Source: Seminavis robusta
Taxonomy: Eukaryota > Bacillariophyta > Bacillariophyceae > Naviculales > Naviculaceae
Assembly (NCBI GenBank): GCA_903772945.1
Contig: CAICTM010000017.1
Span: forward strand, 62,001-126,000
Direction of reading: 5' to 3'
Length of the DNA: 64,000 nt
Shown: positions 62,901 to 64,000 of the stretch, piece after piece
Position numbering within the stretch: the stretch's first letter is position 1
Layout: each line of letters starts with the position of its first letter
The notes under the pieces: generated by a model
Seen by the model: the letters and a program-made list of their open reading frames with translations, nothing else
Database searches by the model: none
What the model was told of the DNA's origin: nothing
Program-made: the position numbers and the translations under genes

Positions 62901-64000
62901 AGGAGGCGAAGAAGGCTTGGCCGTCTGGGGGGTGGTTGGGCTATTTGTGGTTGGAGTCGGGTTGGAAGGATTGCCAGTCTGAAGGGCAGGGCTGCTCGCT
63001 GTGGCGGGCGCAGTACTCGTTTGTGTGGGGCGTGGGGACACCAAACTCGTGGGGCTAGATGTAGAACCACCCTTCAGCAAGTGAGTAGGCTGGTAAGTGC
63101 CAGAGCCTCCTGTAGGACTGGATGTCAGTGGACCTGCAGCAGTTGGGAGCATGGTGTTTCCTGATGGAGCCAATGTGGTAGATGAAGCATTTGCAGTACT
63201 AGTAGATACAGTTGTTGTGGGGTTGCTTGTAGTTGGCGCTGCACTTGGGTTCCCTGGAGTCACAGTTGGAACAGCTGTGGTTGGTTGAGCAGTGGTGGGG
63301 CTTAATGAAGGAGCAGCTGAAGTTGGTGAGCACTTGGGTTCCTGGAATCACAGTTGGACAGCTGTGGTTGGCTGAGCAGTGGTGGGGCTCAATGAAGGAG
63401 CAGCTGAAGTTGGTGAAGCACTTGGGTTTCCTGGAGTCACAGTTGGAACAGTTGTGGTTGGCTGGGCACTGGTGGGGTTTAATGAAGGAGCGACTGTAGT
63501 TGGTGCTGCACTTGGGTTCCCTGGAGTCACAGTTGGAACAGCTGTGGTTGGCTGAGCACTGGTGGGGTTTGATGTAGGAGCGGCTGTAGTTGGCGCTGCA
63601 CTTGGGTTCCCTGGAGTCACAGTGGAACAGCTGTGGTTGGCTAGCACTGGTGGGGTGATGGGGCGGTGTAGTTGGCGTGACTTGGCCTGGATCACAGTTG
63701 GAACAGTGTGGTTGGTGAGCAGTGGTGGGGCTCAATGAAGGAGTGGCGGAAGTTGGTGAAGCACTCGGGTTCCCTGGAGTCACAGTTGGAACAGCTGTGG
63801 TCGGCTTAGGACTGGTGGGGTTTGATGAAGGAGCGGCTGTAGTTGGCGCTGCACTGGGTTCCCTGGAGTACAGTTGGAACAGCTGTGGTTGGCTGAGCAT
63901 GGTGGGGTTTGATGAAGGAGCGGCTGTAGTTGGGCTGCACTTGGTTTCCTGGAGTCACAGTTGGAACAGCTGTGGTTGGCTGCATGGTGGGGTTTGATGA
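59952..64000 (-). CDS. giant P/T/S-rich membrane protein, 5' partial
   Basis: The gene enters from the right edge and ends at 59952. From about 63263 down it is one open frame of about 1,100 residues. Upstream, 90-base repeats encode PTTAVPTVTPGNPSAAPTT-type sequence in changing frames. After a Pro/Thr/Ser stalk comes a membrane-proximal domain (about 62400-62830): VSNSIGLTTGMLTSG, RRRLVSYDPSSALVYKVTDT, PCPPSAVEKSTC, EVYAAYVNATQAAIEEGRLQ. It is clearly homologous to that of the convergent neighbour. One membrane span (LGIILIAAGCAAVLVIIIAV) is followed by a strongly acidic tail of about 750 residues with imperfect repeats (QDTASQEEASDVEAA type). The tail ends in VWTQNPDGSWVQHNQQ and SWIKRGSDWIRDF. 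A cell-surface, wall-linked or adhesion role is likely. Confidence 0.85.
63240..64000 (-). repeat. 90-bp coding tandem repeat, at least 9 copies
   Basis: CTGGAGTCACAGTTGGAACA or a close variant recurs at about 63253, 63342, 63432, 63522, 63612, then at 63774 and later. The spacing is 90 bases in the well-preserved copies. Unit length gives 30 residues (TVTPGNPSAAPTTAAPTSNP-like). Several units have small indels, dense towards the right edge. Confidence 0.92.

Overview
The window is nuclear DNA of a secondary-plastid alga, most likely a pennate diatom. The evidence is spliceosomal GT-AG introns of about 80-210 bp, compact genes on both strands, and several proteins that start with a signal peptide ending in the AFAP/SAF-type cleavage motif that diatoms use to target plastids. 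A stramenopile-style Crypton transposon and P/S/T-rich membrane proteins typical of diatoms agree with this. No species is claimed. No CRISPR array, tRNA or rRNA was seen.

Layout. 0-9.99 kb: a SOUL-family heme-binding protein (cut by the left edge), a coiled-coil protein divergent from 20S proteasome subunit alpha-6 (PSMA1), a small SAF-motif protein that looks broken, TFIID subunit TAF7, and a GT15-like mannosyltransferase. 11-15 kb: a SelM/Sep15-type selenoprotein with an in-frame UGA, a glutathione S-transferase and an SLC44 choline-transporter-like protein. 15-23 kb: several non-coding repeats, a disrupted hypothetical gene, a type I membrane protein with a Cys-rich ectodomain divergent from a secreted AOC/dirigent-like protein, and a single-pass hypothetical protein. 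23-34 kb: a STAND-type ATPase with a helical-repeat C-terminus, a plastid Rieske oxygenase of the PAO family, a basic hypothetical protein, a broken NmrA-like gene and an HNH protein. 34-41 kb: two tandem genes for a plastid pyruvate dehydrogenase E1 in which alpha and beta subunits are fused, with an HNH_2 gene between them. 42-44.4 kb: a Crypton tyrosine-recombinase transposon. 45-51 kb: a plastid GDT1-type cation transporter, an HspBP1/Fes1 exchange factor and a phytanoyl-CoA dioxygenase-like enzyme. 52-64 kb: a convergent pair of very large P/S/T-rich single-pass membrane proteins sharing a membrane-proximal domain and tryptophan motifs in the cytoplasmic tail.

Themes. Plastid metabolism is represented by the PDH E1 pair (acetyl-CoA for fatty acids), the Rieske oxygenase (chlorophyll-type substrates) and GDT1 (Mn/Ca). 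Secretory or cell-surface functions are represented by the selenoprotein, the mannosyltransferase, the Cys-rich receptor-like protein and the giant mucin-like pair. Many otherwise sound genes carry single-base deletions, often in homopolymers or near-identical repeats. The two PDH copies each carry one where the other is intact. This looks more like residual consensus error in a long-read assembly than widespread gene death. The most promising leads are the selenoprotein that ordinary gene calling would miss, the fused and gene-converted PDH E1 pair, and the membrane-proximal domain plus tail motif family.
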